Notes under the pieces: generated by a model
Databases searched by the model: none
Told to the model about the DNA's origin: nothing
What the model saw: the letters and a program-made list of their open reading frames with translations, nothing else
Translations under genes and position numbers: made by a program
In this document: positions 1 through 11,592 of the stretch, piece by piece
How the letters are laid out: each line of letters starts with the position of its first letter
Position numbering within the stretch: position 1 is the first letter of the stretch
DNA from: Collybiopsis luxurians FD-317 M1
Lineage: Eukaryota > Basidiomycota > Agaricomycetes > Agaricales > Omphalotaceae
Assembly: GCA_000827265.1 (NCBI GenBank)
Contig: KN834749.1
Span: 1,415,500 to 1,479,499, forward strand
Reading direction: 5' to 3'
DNA length: 64,000 bases

Positions 1-48
1 GTTGAATACATATATTTTCATGTTTTTCCATTCAAGCAAAAACAACAG

Positions 49-1779
49 ATTTATGGAATATGTATCAGGAGGGACCATCGGAAGCTGCCTCAAGGCTCAT
101 GGAAAATTTGACGAGGAGCTTACGAAAGATTTTACACGTCAAATGCTAGAAGGACTTTCTTACTTACATTCAAGAAGGATTATACATAGAGTGAGTTGAT
201 ATAGAGTCACCTAATGCAGAACTCATGATGCCCAACGCTTATGCAGGACATCAAAGCCGACAACATCCTGGTAGAAAAGTCCGGGGTGTGTAAGATATCA
301 GATTTTGGCATCTCCAAGCAGGCCGAGGTTGATGGTCGAGCTTTCACTCAAATGCGAGGTACGGTTTATTGGATGGCCCCCGAGGCCGTCAATCCCAAAG
401 CCACAAACGGCTACGACGCCAAGGTGGATATATGGAGTATTGGGTGCGTTGTTGTTGAGATGTGGACCGGTAGAAGACCCTGGCATGGCGAAGATTTATA
501 TGGGGTAATCTTTAAGGTATGCTTGAACCCTCGGTCTTTAGTTACTTCCTAATTCTGCTCCATTTAGCTATATACTCAGAAGCTTCCGCCCCCGATTCCC
601 CCAGAATTGCTGTTGAGCGATGAGGCAATGGACTTTCGAGATAAGGTTTTTGCCAGGTATGCTTAATCTCATAATTTATGAACACCCCCTTAACCATTTA
701 ATACTAGGGACCCTGCAAGGCGACCATCGGCAGCAACACTTAGATCACACCCTTATCTTCTGATGTCCCCTGGCTGGACGTTCCACTCGGCCTATATCGA
801 AGGCCCTGAGGATCCATCTTCCAAGGTGGAACCGACCATTCGACGGAGTAAATCTCACTCTACTCTGGCACAATCTATACGTCGCATCAAATCAAAGAAG
901 ACTTTGCCGCCAGTTCCAGTCCCTATCATCCCCACTATCCCTCCTGCTCCATCTACTCCCCCCCCTCTACCTTATGATCCCCCTCATCGGCCTCATCCTG
1001 ATGAGCGCTCTCCATCACATTCTGTCCCTACACCTACGGCATTATCGGGACCGCCAATCGTCTATATTACCCCTCCTTCATCACCCGTGCGGTCAAATCC
1101 TCAACAACTCCATGAAGATAATATTTCTTCCCCTAGTACGACGAGCTCTAGTAGATTTTCATCAACTGGTCGCCGGAAAAGGTCATTCCATGTAACAAAT
1201 CCTGATCCGGATCCGAATCCAGATCGACAACCATTCGTTTACCAACCTCCTCCTCTACCCGATTTCAGTCGCCAATCTATGCAGGCCATGAACAGATTGT
1301 CCATAAACGATCACGGTCCCAGGCGTGTCCCTTCTACTCCCGTGCTGCGTACGCAATCCGCCAGTACTTCCACCGCTCGTTCCAGGCATGCCTCTTCCAC
1401 CATTGGTGTACCTAAATCGTATTCGGATATTCACGACGACGACCACTACAGTACAAATCAGTCTGTTATGCAGCGACCGCCTGAGATCACCAAGAAGAGG
1501 GAGTCCGCCTGGGCGAGGCCGTTTGTCGAGGACATTTACGAGCACCTTCAGCAATACTTTCCGGGTCATGACATTGACAAGCCTATAGTAGACGAAGTAG
1601 AAAGTGCCGCTTCGACATGGAGACCAAATAGAGGAGATGGTAACCTCAGGCCGAAAAAATCGATACGGATGGTAGCTGAACAGCAAGTGAAACGTTCACG
1701 ATCCTCTGTTCGCAAGTCCAAACGTGCCACGAAGTTGTGGGGGAGCCATCTAGAAGAAGTGGATAGCAACAAAGCTTAG
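49..1779 (+). CDS. MAP kinase kinase kinase (Bck1/Ste11-type), 3' part
   Basis: Serine/threonine kinase whose start lies before the window. Exons used: 49-189, 247-516, 580-656, 708-1779; the first bases look like the end of an intron. The C-terminal half of the kinase domain is visible: the glycine-rich hinge after MEYVSGG, catalytic HRDIKADN (split by the first intron), DFG, the MAPEA activation-segment end, and a DIWSIGC helix. A tail of about 340 residues follows, rich in proline, serine and arginine, without a recognised domain. MAPKKKs of this type start the cell-wall-integrity or pheromone cascade; Bck1 is my preferred match from the GTIGSCL and KISDFGIS wording, but I cannot exclude a Ste11 relative without the N-terminus. 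Confidence 0.85.
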
Positions 1780-2047
1780 CCCCTAGTGCGGATAAAGGCA
1801 CAATTCTCCTGGAGAGATATGCACGAATTTGGATATCATACATGAACTCAATAATGTACCTTATTGTATAGCATTGCTATCTAAAATAGCATATTTGTTC
1901 AAACTTTGCCAGTCAAATGGAACACAGCAAAATAACGAGTTCACTGAGGAAATCAATTCCGGCACTCTTAAGATCGTACGCTACTCTGATCATTAAAGGT
2001 ATACACAACACAGGGAATTTGCAACCGAAGTGGTACAGATTCTGAAC

Positions 2048-4156
2048 TCAAAAGTGTTCCTGGGCAGATGTATGTTGTCAATTCGAAGTTCAGAAATGGT
2101 AGTGTGGCAACGCACCTTAGCAAAAGTGAAATCAACATTCGCCGAAGTGTGATGGACCGTGGCGTCTCGTATGGCCTTGGCAAGCACAGTAGGACCACAG
2201 AAGAATGTCTACGAATGTATAAACATCAAAGATGAATCAAAACCAGTGGTAGACGTACCCCAACTTTGGTTTTCAACTGCGACTTGCTTCCAGCAATATA
2301 TTGACCCGATTCGATGGCTTGTCTCATCTGGCCATAGATGGTCATCCAATCCGGGCGCCCGAACATGGTACGTGTTCGGAGAAGAGTGAGGGGATCGTAC
2401 TCCGCGCCGGCATCGTTAACAGCAATGTTCCAAAGCATGTCTTCACCAATCTTTTGAGTAAGATAGATATTAATCCTCAAAAAGTTCGCTGAGAGCAAGT
2501 CAGAGAAAGAAATAGGATAGGCAAAAACAGGACTATTCACGGTCGGCTTGAGCAGCTTCAACCTCTTGAAGGAGACTTTGGAACCAACCAAACGACGGAG
2601 CATCACGGCAGACCCAGAAAAACTCGACGCGGCGAAGAGAGCCAAGGTTACCTCTCTTTTGACGGTACCAGATGTGCTTGAGGATGGATGCAAAGGGGGT
2701 GACACCTGTTAGAATAGTTCAACATTGATCAATTAGGAACATTTTTACGTGACTTACCAATACCAGCACCAATCAGCACAGCGACTTCAGATCTGAAAAC
2801 GTCTTCGGTTGGTGCACCATACGGGCCGTCGATCCGAACAGCAGGAAGGGTAACATTTTGAGAATCTATTTCCACAAAATCTCCGCGAGACATTCCAGTT
2901 TTTTCGTCCTTCTCAGTGCCTTTCATTGCTGCTTGTGTCATGGCAGCGACGACAGAAGGGCCTGCACCGAGACGTTCTCCGAGAGCCCGGGTGAAATCAC
3001 CGACCTGACGTATATGAATCGACACGTATGGATCTTCCGGAGCAGACGTAATAGTGAACTAAATGAAAGTATCAATCTCAAGGGGTTGATCATAAAGATG
3101 AACGGCTTTTTCTTACCGGATGCCATTGCAAACTCGAGATCTCCGGTACTTGGATGAACAGCCATTGACCTGCCACGTACTTGAAACTTGGCTTGACGAT
3201 GCGCAACTCCATGGCGCCTGAGTGATACAAATGATTGTCAGTTGGAAGGGAAAAAATGATGGAATGTAGAAGCCCGTACCACTCGGGTGCACAAGGACTT
3301 TGGAAAGACGAGTGGCTCTGCGTGCGCGGTATTCACGGTAGACGCGCTCGCCAAAATACAAGATTCCGGGCCAGATGATGAATCTCCAGCTTTCATAACC
3401 AAGACAATGCTCAGTCGAGTAGAAAGGGAAAGTACCGATATAGTCTGGGTCGGTGGAGTTACGAACGAAGCACCCAGTGGCATGGGTATAGAGACCAATC
3501 ATAAAGAAGAACGCAAGATGGTGTGTATACCAGAAAACCTCGAAACACTGCTGGCGAATTTTGTTATGCGCAGTGGCGTACATCAGCAGCATGATCAAAA
3601 GCATAAAATGACCGGTGATTCCTCCAGCTTGAGTGTAGTGAATCTGGAGAGCAATCTGCTTTCGAACCTCTGCGAATATAGCTAAGTATGGGGTATTGTT
3701 AAATCTTTTCAGACCTTGGACTTACGACTACGCTCGACGTTGAAAAAATTGACATAATGAGCGGTAGTGTGGACCATAGCCCAAAACGCCATCGAGTAAG
3801 CCACCTGACGATGGAACCAGATGTTTTCGTCGGCGGGGAACAACCACTGAATTCTGGGCCGAACGATACGGATAATGTTTCGAAGCATCGGAATGAGGAT
3901 TAGACCTCCGTCAAAGGCAAGAACGAGACCTGCTCCTCGAGAAGTCCAAACAGACCAGGTCAGAGCGTTGAGTGCAGCAAGTTTCTCATTGGTTGCCTGG
4001 GAAGAGGGTGAGTGGACCGTTTGAGCAAGAATTTAAGATACAAACCTGACTGTTCCATCCATAGCCAAAGAAAAAGAAGTGGAGACCATAAAAGATCACG
4101 TTGAAGGCAAGCCTTCTTCCGTTGAGGAATTCCCTCCGGAACCAGTTTTCACCCAT
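2048..4156 (-). CDS. noxA: NADPH oxidase A (superoxide-generating)
   Basis: Membrane enzyme that moves electrons from NADPH through FAD and two haems to oxygen, making superoxide for differentiation and fruiting. Nine exons on the minus strand: 4046-4156, 3726-3996, 3280-3681, 3117-3217, 2758-3058, 2541-2705, 2259-2488, 2116-2208 and a 12-base last exon 2048-2059, giving 561 residues, normal for NoxA. Visible: ferric-reductase-type helices with haem histidines (HRQVAY, VHTTAHY), the NoxA-like ATNEKLAALN and TSRGAGL segments, FAD-binding HPFTITSAP, NADPH-binding GAGIGVTPF, FFCGP, and the terminal EHF. The ATG at 4156 gives the usual short N-terminus without EF hands. The NoxA rather than NoxB assignment rests on that N-terminus. 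Confidence 0.93.
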
Positions 4157-4537
4157 TTTAAAAAGATCAGGTCGTTGAGAGCGATGAATGAAAGAGCGAA
4201 GTCCGGGTCAACCGCGACGATACAAGGACAAAAGATAAAGTGAGTCAAAGAAGAAGAAGAAAAGGAGCGTAGCCAGACAGCGTAAAAGGTCAACAAGAGG
4301 CAATGGCCGTAAATAAAGAAACTGATGGCCCAAAGAACCGGTCCATGTCCGCCACTGCCATAGCAGCAATCAATCTGCTCCGGAGTGACCGTAAATTTCA
4401 CGCGGTTAACAATACACTCCCTGCCAGTTGCTCGGAAACTTGCATATGGTTGTCAATCAAAGTACAGCCAGCGTTAACTTTTTATAAGGCTATACAGGTA
4501 TCAGATATATCAGAGTCCTAGCTCGTAACTGACTAAA
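4157..4537. other. intergenic, noxA upstream / mad2 3' side
   Basis: Between the noxA start and the mad2 stop, both on the minus strand. No coding frame fits either neighbour. It probably holds the noxA promoter and 5' leader plus the mad2 3' end. No clear motif seen. Confidence 0.5.
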
Positions 4538-5373
4538 TCATTCATCAAATCTGTACGCTACCATTGCCTCTATGCGGTGAACATCGGTACTAAAGCTCCT
4601 CATCTTTACCTGTTGACTCTTGGAAGCCTCGATGGCCAAAGGATCCGTGTCAACCCACTCGCCGGCAGGCACGTCCGCCGACTCGGACGTATACGCGAGC
4701 ATGTTGAACACAGTAGGCTCGTTGATCACTGGGAGATATGTCACCATTGAGATGATTTGCTTCAGGATAGCTCGTATCTCGGATTGAATTTCGGCTTCAG
4801 GCTTTGGAGGTGGTCTGTTGGTTAGAAAACAGTCAGCAGAAAGAAATTTCAAGGTGCAAGTGAAAAGACTATACGCTTGACTAGAATCCGCAGGAGGCTC
4901 GACCAGTTTGACATCAAAGACCCATCGCTCTAGAGGCGTTCGAGAATCTTTGGAGATAATTGCGAGGACCAATTGCGTTACGGAACCTGTGAGGAGCCAC
5001 TCTACTCAAGTGGTTAGGAATTGCCGGGGTCTGTACCAGACGCGGAGACTTACTCTGCACCTGCTTGAGAATTCTAGATACAGAGTGAATAGCTATGTGT
5101 AAATGAATAAGAATGAGAGACGGACTTGTCGAGGTAATTCTCCAACGCAGCGTCCTGAGTCACAAGCACAGTCTGGCCGTACTTTTTAACCATATGAAAG
5201 TCATCTGAAGGATAAACCTCGCGCTGAAAAAGAATACTATTGGAGAATTGAGGGCTTGTAAATTGAATCAAGAAATCGACGAACGTGTTGACTGCATATT
5301 TAAAAAATTCAGTAACCAGAGCGGTAGAGCCTTTGAGAGTGATAGCTTGCCGGTTGGCTTGTTTGGACGCCAT
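4538..5373 (-). CDS. mad2: spindle assembly checkpoint protein Mad2
   Basis: HORMA-domain protein that binds Mad1 and Cdc20 and holds back anaphase until kinetochores are attached. Exons 5285-5373, 5126-5236, 5054-5073 (20 bases), 4875-5001, 4538-4814 give 207 residues, matching the usual size. Conserved wording is visible along the whole length: ITLKGS and FFKYAVNTILFQR near the N-terminus, VYPSDDF, KYGQTVLV, ERWVFDV in the core, and SFSTDVHRIEAMVAYRFDE at the C-terminal safety belt. Its ATG is only 38 bp from that of TAF5 on the other strand, so the two must share a promoter. Confidence 0.96.
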
Positions 5374-5411
5374 GGTAGTTGGAAAGAAAATCGACCACGT
5401 GATGGTATAGC
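5374..5411. promoter_or_regulatory. 38-bp divergent gap mad2/TAF5 with CACGTG
   Basis: The start codons of mad2 and TAF5 are separated by only 38 bp. The gap holds CACGTG (5396-5401) followed by ATGG, the binding word of bHLH factors such as Cbf1. Transcription must start inside or very close to the opposing gene. Confidence 0.6.
5396..5401. promoter_or_regulatory. CACGTG element
   Basis: Palindromic bHLH word in the 38-bp mad2/TAF5 gap; see the enrichment finding. Confidence 0.5.
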
Positions 5412-8190
5412 ATGTCTGGAACAACTCCTTCCGCTTCTCCCAGTGCCCCTTCTCCAGTTCAAACCCAAGATCCTGCTAGCAATGGAGCCGATATAGATCG
5501 CCTAGTTCTTCACTATCTACGGGCGAAAGGCCATTCGGCAGCAGAGAAAGCCTTCTTGGCTGAGACTGAAACTGCTTCGTCCGAGGGCAAGTCTGCTCTT
5601 CAAGAAACTATCGATGCCGAAGAATTAGTCAAAACCCTGGCAGTATTCTCCCAGAGCCCTTCTCGTCCTGGCGAAAATGCTCTCAAGGATTCCAGCACCG
5701 TCCTATCGGAGCTGAGTTCAATGGGCAGTACTCCTGCTCTACAAACTCTCATCTCAAACATATCATCGGTTGGCGCGGAAGAGATCTTGACGGAAGATCC
5801 CTCAGATAAGCCTGATGGATTTCGAGAATTAGTTGCTTGGGTTGAAGGCTCCCTGGACATGTATCGGGTGTGCACAACTTTCGTCTCAAAGTCGCTGAAT
5901 ATTCATCGTGTTTTCAGCCAGAATTTCGACCCATATTGTTCCCAATATTTTGTCATTTCTATCTCGATTTGATACAGGCAGGAAGAAAGGACGCTGGTTC
6001 GTACTCCTTTGATCCCTGATCCCGCCCCCCCTCACACATAACGGCTAGCTCTCCAATTTTACGCAACATTTGCATCCCAGCTTGAAGCCGCACACTACGC
6101 CACCCTTCGTCATCTATCCACACTTCTTCTACCTGCCCACGTCCAAAACGATGAGCTTGCCCAACGTTTCCGCAATGAAAAATACTTTATTCGCATTAGC
6201 CGGTCTGGTTTTGGCCTTTTATTGGGTTGGTTAACTGAAGGGCTGGGAGGAGAAGCCATGGGTGCGGGCCATGGGTTTTACGGGGACAAGGGTAAACGCG
6301 GTCGTGTAGCAGTGATGCAGGTTGTCAACAATCATCTTCGTTTTGACGGTAATTCTATCTCTATTGTATATTTTCTTAGATTCCAAATTTACATGAAATG
6401 CAGTAACTTCTTCAAGTTCTTCATCTCTTCCATCTAGTACCTGGGAGGAATCTACCGGTTTAACATCCTCTTTGATACCTCATGCCAATGGCACTACGTC
6501 CAAAGTATATAATCCACAAGCTTTCAATCTTTCAAAGGGCGATCTCAAACTGGGGCCAGCTCCCATCTCCGAAGAACTGAAAACGGAAACAGAACGCGTC
6601 GTTCGCGAAAAAGCTATGCTCGAAGGTGTTCCTACATCACAGTACGATATCTCGCTGGCGCGACACCAGAACCTTCCAGGAATGATTGCCCCAACGGAAG
6701 CTGACATGCCACCTCTACCGCCCAACTTCAAAACGACTGACGTAGAACGCGAAGTCAGTGCCATTCGCGATGCCAGGAAGCGGATAAGACTCGAACCATC
6801 CGCCTTGAACGGTCTTGATCATGCTTCCCCGCAGGCCAGCGCTGTTCGCGCTCGTGCATTACCAAGTATCTGTGCCTATACCTTGCATGACGTACCTGAA
6901 GGGTAAGTTTTTCTTCACCTGGTCTCAACCTGCTCCTCCTATGGTTTTCAGCGCACCCTGTTGCACTTTTTCTCAAGATTCTTCTCTCATGGCTGTCGGT
7001 TTCTCGGAAAGTTACATCAAATTATGGAGTCTGAAAGGTGAAAAGCTTCGAGGGATGCGGAGTGATTTTTCGGCTAATTCCATTCGTGACGGTTAGTTTT
7101 GAGACGTAAACAAAGGACAAAGCTAATATTCCCTATGTAGTCGCTTCTTTACGCAAAATCAAGGAAAAGAAAGGCAGTTCTACACGAAAACTTATTGGCC
7201 ACAGTGGCCCCGTTTACTCAGTCGATTTTGACCCTCTCAGTGGTTCAGCTGCACCCCCGAAATATTTGCTCTCTGCTTCTGCCGATGGAACTAGCAGACT
7301 TTGGTCGATGGATACCATGACGGATCTCGTCGCATTTCGTGGCCATGAGAATCCTGTCTGGGATGTCAAATGGAGTCCACTCGGAATGTATTTTGCGACT
7401 GCAAGTCGAGATCGTACAGCCAGACTCTGGTCTACGGACCGAACTGCGTGCTTAAGAATTTATGCTGGACACTTGGGCGACGTTGATGTGAGTTAATTGC
7501 GCATTTTATTAGTAGGTTTTGCAGACTAAATAGTTCCAGTGTGTTCGCTTTCACCCAAATTCTTTATACTTGGCCACCGGTTCAAGTGATTGGTCAGCTC
7601 GTTTATGGGACGTTCAGAGAGGATCGTGCGTTCGGGTGTTCCTTGGTCATCAAGGAGCTATTTCTACACTTGCACTTAGTCCAGACGGACGTTATCTTGC
7701 GAGCGCTGGTTCGTCGTCTTCTTTCGTTTGATATTATCACAGCTAATATTATATTTGCAGGAGAGGATTTGGCTATTAATCTTTGGGACTTAGGATCCGG
7801 AAAGCGCATAAAGAAGATGACTGGGCATTCTGCTTCCATCTATAGCCTTGCTTTTAGTGCAGAATCGTCATTGCTACTTAGCGGGGGCGCCGATTGGACC
7901 GTCCGATGCTGGGATGTCAAAAGTGCTGGCGGTGTTCCCGCTAAACGTGACAGTTCAGCGTCAAGCAATGGTAACAATGCTGCAATACAGAGGTTTGGTC
8001 AGGAAGGGACGATAGAATCGTAAGGTTCTTTTACTCTTCGTATCTGAGAAGATCTAACGCTCAATGAACCAGAACATCAGATATGATATCGACTTTCCCG
8101 ACCAAAAGAACACCGATAATCAACGTCCAGTTTACTCCCAGGAATCTCTGTCTAGTCGGTGGTATATATCAGTCTTTGGATACAAGGTGA
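5412..8190 (+). CDS. TAF5: TFIID subunit TAF5 (WD40)
   Basis: Scaffold subunit of the general transcription factor TFIID (shared with SAGA in yeast). Exons: 5412-5867, 5918-5996, 6049-6348, 6404-6902, 6952-7091, 7141-7487, 7540-7708, 7761-8019, 8073-8190. An N-terminal LisH motif (DIDRLVLHYLRAKGHSAAEKAF) is followed by the TAF5 N-terminal domain 2 (FCHFYLDLIQ, FRNEKYFIRIS) and C-terminal WD40 repeats with clear GH...WD units (GHSGPVYSVDF, GHENPVWDVKW, GHQGAISTLAL, GHSASIYSLAF). The last exon gives the family ending TKRTPIINVQFTPRNL. A serine-rich run follows the fourth intron. Reading through the seventh intron acceptor shows no break. Confidence 0.95.
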
Positions 8191-8499
8191 CATTGAGGGC
8201 TGCTTCTACTTCTACTTCTACTTGTACGATGTACAGCATACTGTACTATAATAGTGCTACTTTTCTTGTACTGCAATCACTTTCTGTACGAGCATTGGAA
8301 AAAACGCGAAAACAAAGCGGTTCGCGTCCCGTCATCCGGGCACGTGATGCTATACATTATTGGGAGCTCCTCTTTACCCGCTTTATTCTGGTTCTGAACG
8401 TTGATCTCCACCGTCCTACATTTGCTTTGCTTTGAATTTTGCAAATACAGTAAATATTCATTCTCCTATTGCTTTTAAAATCCTAATCACAGGCTACAG
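8191..8499. promoter_or_regulatory. intergenic, promoter of the 8500 gene
   Basis: 309 bp between the TAF5 stop and the next start. It contains a short TTCTAC-type repeat (about 8205-8224), pyrimidine-rich stretches and CACGTGAT at 8341-8348. No coding potential consistent with the neighbours. Confidence 0.5.
8341..8346. promoter_or_regulatory. CACGTG element
   Basis: Within CACGTGATGC, 154 bp before the 8500 start. Confidence 0.5.
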
Positions 8500-9337
8500 A
8501 TGGACGAACGCATGGACGTTGACGATATTGTCGCCTCTTCCTCGCAAGCGCAAAATCTTCTGCCTGAAAGTGTCAACGTTCCCAGTGAGTATCACAACCA
8601 TCTCCAGATCTCACATCCTTCTTATCTTATTTATAGGCCCGCTCATCACACGAGAAATTCAGGTGAAAGTTCATATTCGTAGGCCTGAACGAGATAGGTA
8701 ACGTCGCTGCTTTCTCAAATAGGCATGCTTTATTCAATGTATAGATTAGCTGGATATACATGGGTAGAGGAGTTGTCAGTCAGGAAGTTATCGGGCATTC
8801 ATCGCGCATTGGTACGTCGTATGTCGTCGTTGTGTTCCTCAGCAAAATATAACCTCTACTCCATAGTTGTTCGCTCACTTACGACTCGAAAGCTTTTGAC
8901 GCAATTTGGCGAGGTTAGTCTCCGATTATTCTACGCATCTTTCTGGCACAAACCTACTCGATTCGCAAGGGAACGGATTTGCAAGCTGAGAAGAGGGGAA
9001 ATTTTGTGGTAATCGGCTGCATTGAAGATAGCGGAGTAGTTTCGTGGTCATTAAATGTGCGTACATAACTTTCAGAGGCAACCTTGCTCATCGTCGAAAA
9101 CCCCAGGCATTGAACAATTCCGAGACTCTTCGGCTTCTTGCCAGCATCGAGCTCGCATGTTACAAGTGCAAAAATGCATTAACAGATCCTCTGAAGGCTG
9201 GGAGAGACCGGCGGAAAATTGAGCGTGTCATCAAAGACGACAGACGTCGAAGACATCGTCGTCGCAAAGATCAAGAAGCTCTCATTGATGCCTTTGCAAA
9301 GTCGAACATTAGCGAGGAACCCGCTGCTTCATCATAA
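8500..9337 (+). CDS. conserved fungal protein of unknown function
   Basis: Not recognised as a named family. Six exons (8500-8584, 8637-8697, 8750-8811, 8867-8913, 8970-9056, 9107-9337) give a 190-residue protein with every junction in phase. The middle alternates strands like a small beta-rich domain: SPLITREIQVKVHI, SWIYMGRGVVSQEV, RIVVRSLTTRKLLTQFGE, GNFVVIGCIEDSGVVSWSL. This resembles the lay-out of a PH-like (RanBD/EVH1) fold, but that is only an inference. A CYKC pair follows (two cysteines, not enough alone for zinc), then a very basic helix (DDRRRRHRRRKDQ) that could serve as nuclear signal or nucleic-acid contact. Short acidic/serine tail. Confidence 0.8.
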
Positions 9338-9578
9338 CTATCTGAACGCTACTTCCCACTGAGAAAATAAACAGTTGTACTTTAGACCCCTGTCATTGTA
9401 CTTGGAACCATGTAGAGCTTTGTCTTGCACTTATAATATCATTATCTATGCTTTCGCTTAGCAGTCGCCGATCGGTATGAGTCTGTACAGGAGGTACAGA
9501 GTACTGAGCAGAGCCAGCATAGATATGCAACTATGTAGATGTATAAATAAATACAGCACTTTTACGCGTCCAATGTCA

Positions 9579-11247
9579 TCATGAAGGATATGGATTCTTT
9601 CTGTCGCGGTCGAAAGTCGAACCTGATGGGCCTGAAGAAGACGAAGTAGATATTTGACTTTGCGGCGCTCGTCTCTCAGAGTACTGAGGTGGCAGTTCCA
9701 CTACCTCTTCCGCTTCTTCCTCCGGCACGTCCTCCTAAAAGGTGTGTGAGCAACAGGAATATTTGAGTTTAATGAAAGCTCTTACTGCGTCATGATGAAC
9801 AATATAGCGAGGTTGAGCGTTGGACGGAGGACCTCTTGGACCTTTAGTGGTCCGTTGCGTAGTTCTGTGCTCGTCACTTGTAGCTGTAAATGGTGTCACC
9901 TCTGTGCCAGCCGGAAGGTATTGCGCGGACGAAGGAAGGGAGTAAGAGCTATGGTAAGGAGCCGCGCTCGAGTGCGACAGCTGGTTTCCGTACTGACTAC
10001 TAGGCAAGAATGGGGTGGGCGAGGTAGGATTCGTAGGGTCTCTTACGTCCGCAAGAAGATCGATGTCGTCTGAACGGGCCCTAGACCGTCGCGAATATGC
10101 ACCAGAAGCTTCAATCCAGCCATTTGGATCTTTACGTTCCTTGCGACGACGAAGAAAGAATAGAGTCATGGCAATAACTGTCGCCAGGATGAGTACGCCA
10201 CCCAGGACGCTGCCTAGTATGGCGCCCAGGTTATTGGAGCTGGATCTTGAGCTTGAGCCAGAGGAACTGCTTGTTGGTGCAAACTGCGAGGCAGTCGCGG
10301 AAGGAGAGCCAGAAGATATGCATGAAGAGTCATCTAAGGCCGTATTTAGAACGATTCCGTCGAAGTAGTATACAATAAATGATACCCGAGACGCCAACGT
10401 TGAAAGTTCCACTGGCGCCGCCCTCATTTTGCTTCGAGTCAACCATCATGAACATGGCTCAAGGAACGTATCAGCCCAAACGACACTTTGCAACTCCTGG
10501 CAATCACTCACTAGTAGTGCCATTCCATATATCCACAGAGTCCCACGTATAGCTCGTAGGACCATTAGGGGGAGAAAGAACGAAGGGTTGACCGCCTGGT
10601 ATTATACCCTATGTAACGTCAGAGTCGGATAGCTGGCGTTTGACGAGCATGATTATACCATTATCTCAACAGGTTGAATTGCATTTGTATAGTTATCAAA
10701 GGTAAATGAACGGCATTGAGCAAGATTGTCATTTAGCTCAAATGTGAAAAACGGGCCAGTGTCTGTTGTGTTACAACTTCCAGCAGTTGTATTGGTTGTT
10801 TGTAGAATCGGACTGATTCCCCCTTTTCCGAACCCAGTTGAATCGGACATAATCAAAACATATCGTTGGGCCTGCGGGAACTTTACTTGCGTCGTAAATG
10901 AACCTTGACCGTTTGAATATGCAGAATCAGGAATGGAAAAGTTGCGAGGAGTTCCGAAGACCTGTTTCACTAGATCTTGAATTTGGCACCATATATTGAT
11001 GTTGTTGTAGACTTACAGGAACTGCCAATAGATAAAACGGCGCCGAGCCATCTGAGAGATCCTGATGTTAGCTCTGCAAGGAAAAAGCATTGAAAGAGAA
11101 AGAACTCTCACCAGTCCACGAAACCGTAACGCTTCCACAAGAATCAAGGAAAGTTGGAGAATAGGTGAAGTTGAAGGCCTGCACACCTGCAGCAAACCAT
11201 ACAAGTAGCAGCCAGGTGCAGATAGCTCCAACAAGATTTGAGGACAT
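9579..11247 (-). CDS. secreted N-domain, single-pass membrane protein
   Basis: Type I membrane protein of a family common in Agaricomycetes, function unknown. Exons 11112-11247, 11017-11051, 10659-10961, 10512-10608, 10386-10457, 9786-10333, 9579-9734; 448 residues. The ATG at 11247 opens a signal peptide (LVGAICTWLLLVWFAAGVQA). An extracellular region with several N-glycosylation sequons and paired cysteines (SCGSV, GSCNTTD, QCRSF) repeats a FNFT/PVFGTPRNFSIP/GGQPFVLSPP pattern, followed by a serine-rich linker, one membrane segment (LGSVLGGVLILATVIAMTLF), the stop-transfer RRRKERK, and a cytoplasmic tail rich in serine and proline. The lay-out is like a wall sensor or Mid2/Axl2-type protein, but I have no direct evidence of role. 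Confidence 0.85.
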
Positions 11248-11592
11248 AAAGATGGTTGTTGAGAAAGGAGGCACGAGTTGCAGAGCCAATCAATGACTGG
11301 CGGGCCGTGTGTTTCCCTAAATCAGACAGTCATCGCCTTCCACGCACTGGGCAATACAAAATTGGCGTAAAGTGTATCCACTGTCCAAAGTACCTGGAAA
11401 CCAGCAACGCAGCGTACTCAGGCAAGCTCTAAACCTCATCCATTGCTCTTCAATTGTTATAAACACCGCCCTCGCTTCATCCCTTCATTCAAATAAAGCA
11501 AAGTTACTTGGTAAAATTAAACAAATTCGAAAACATATCACGGTATATAAGAGTAGAAATGATCCTTCCGTGCGCGACGATTAGTTCTATGT
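11248..11592. other. intergenic, no gene seen
   Basis: 345 bp between the start of the membrane-protein gene and the stop of the methyltransferase gene, both minus strand. Likely promoter plus 3' end. No coding frame or RNA gene recognised. Confidence 0.5.
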
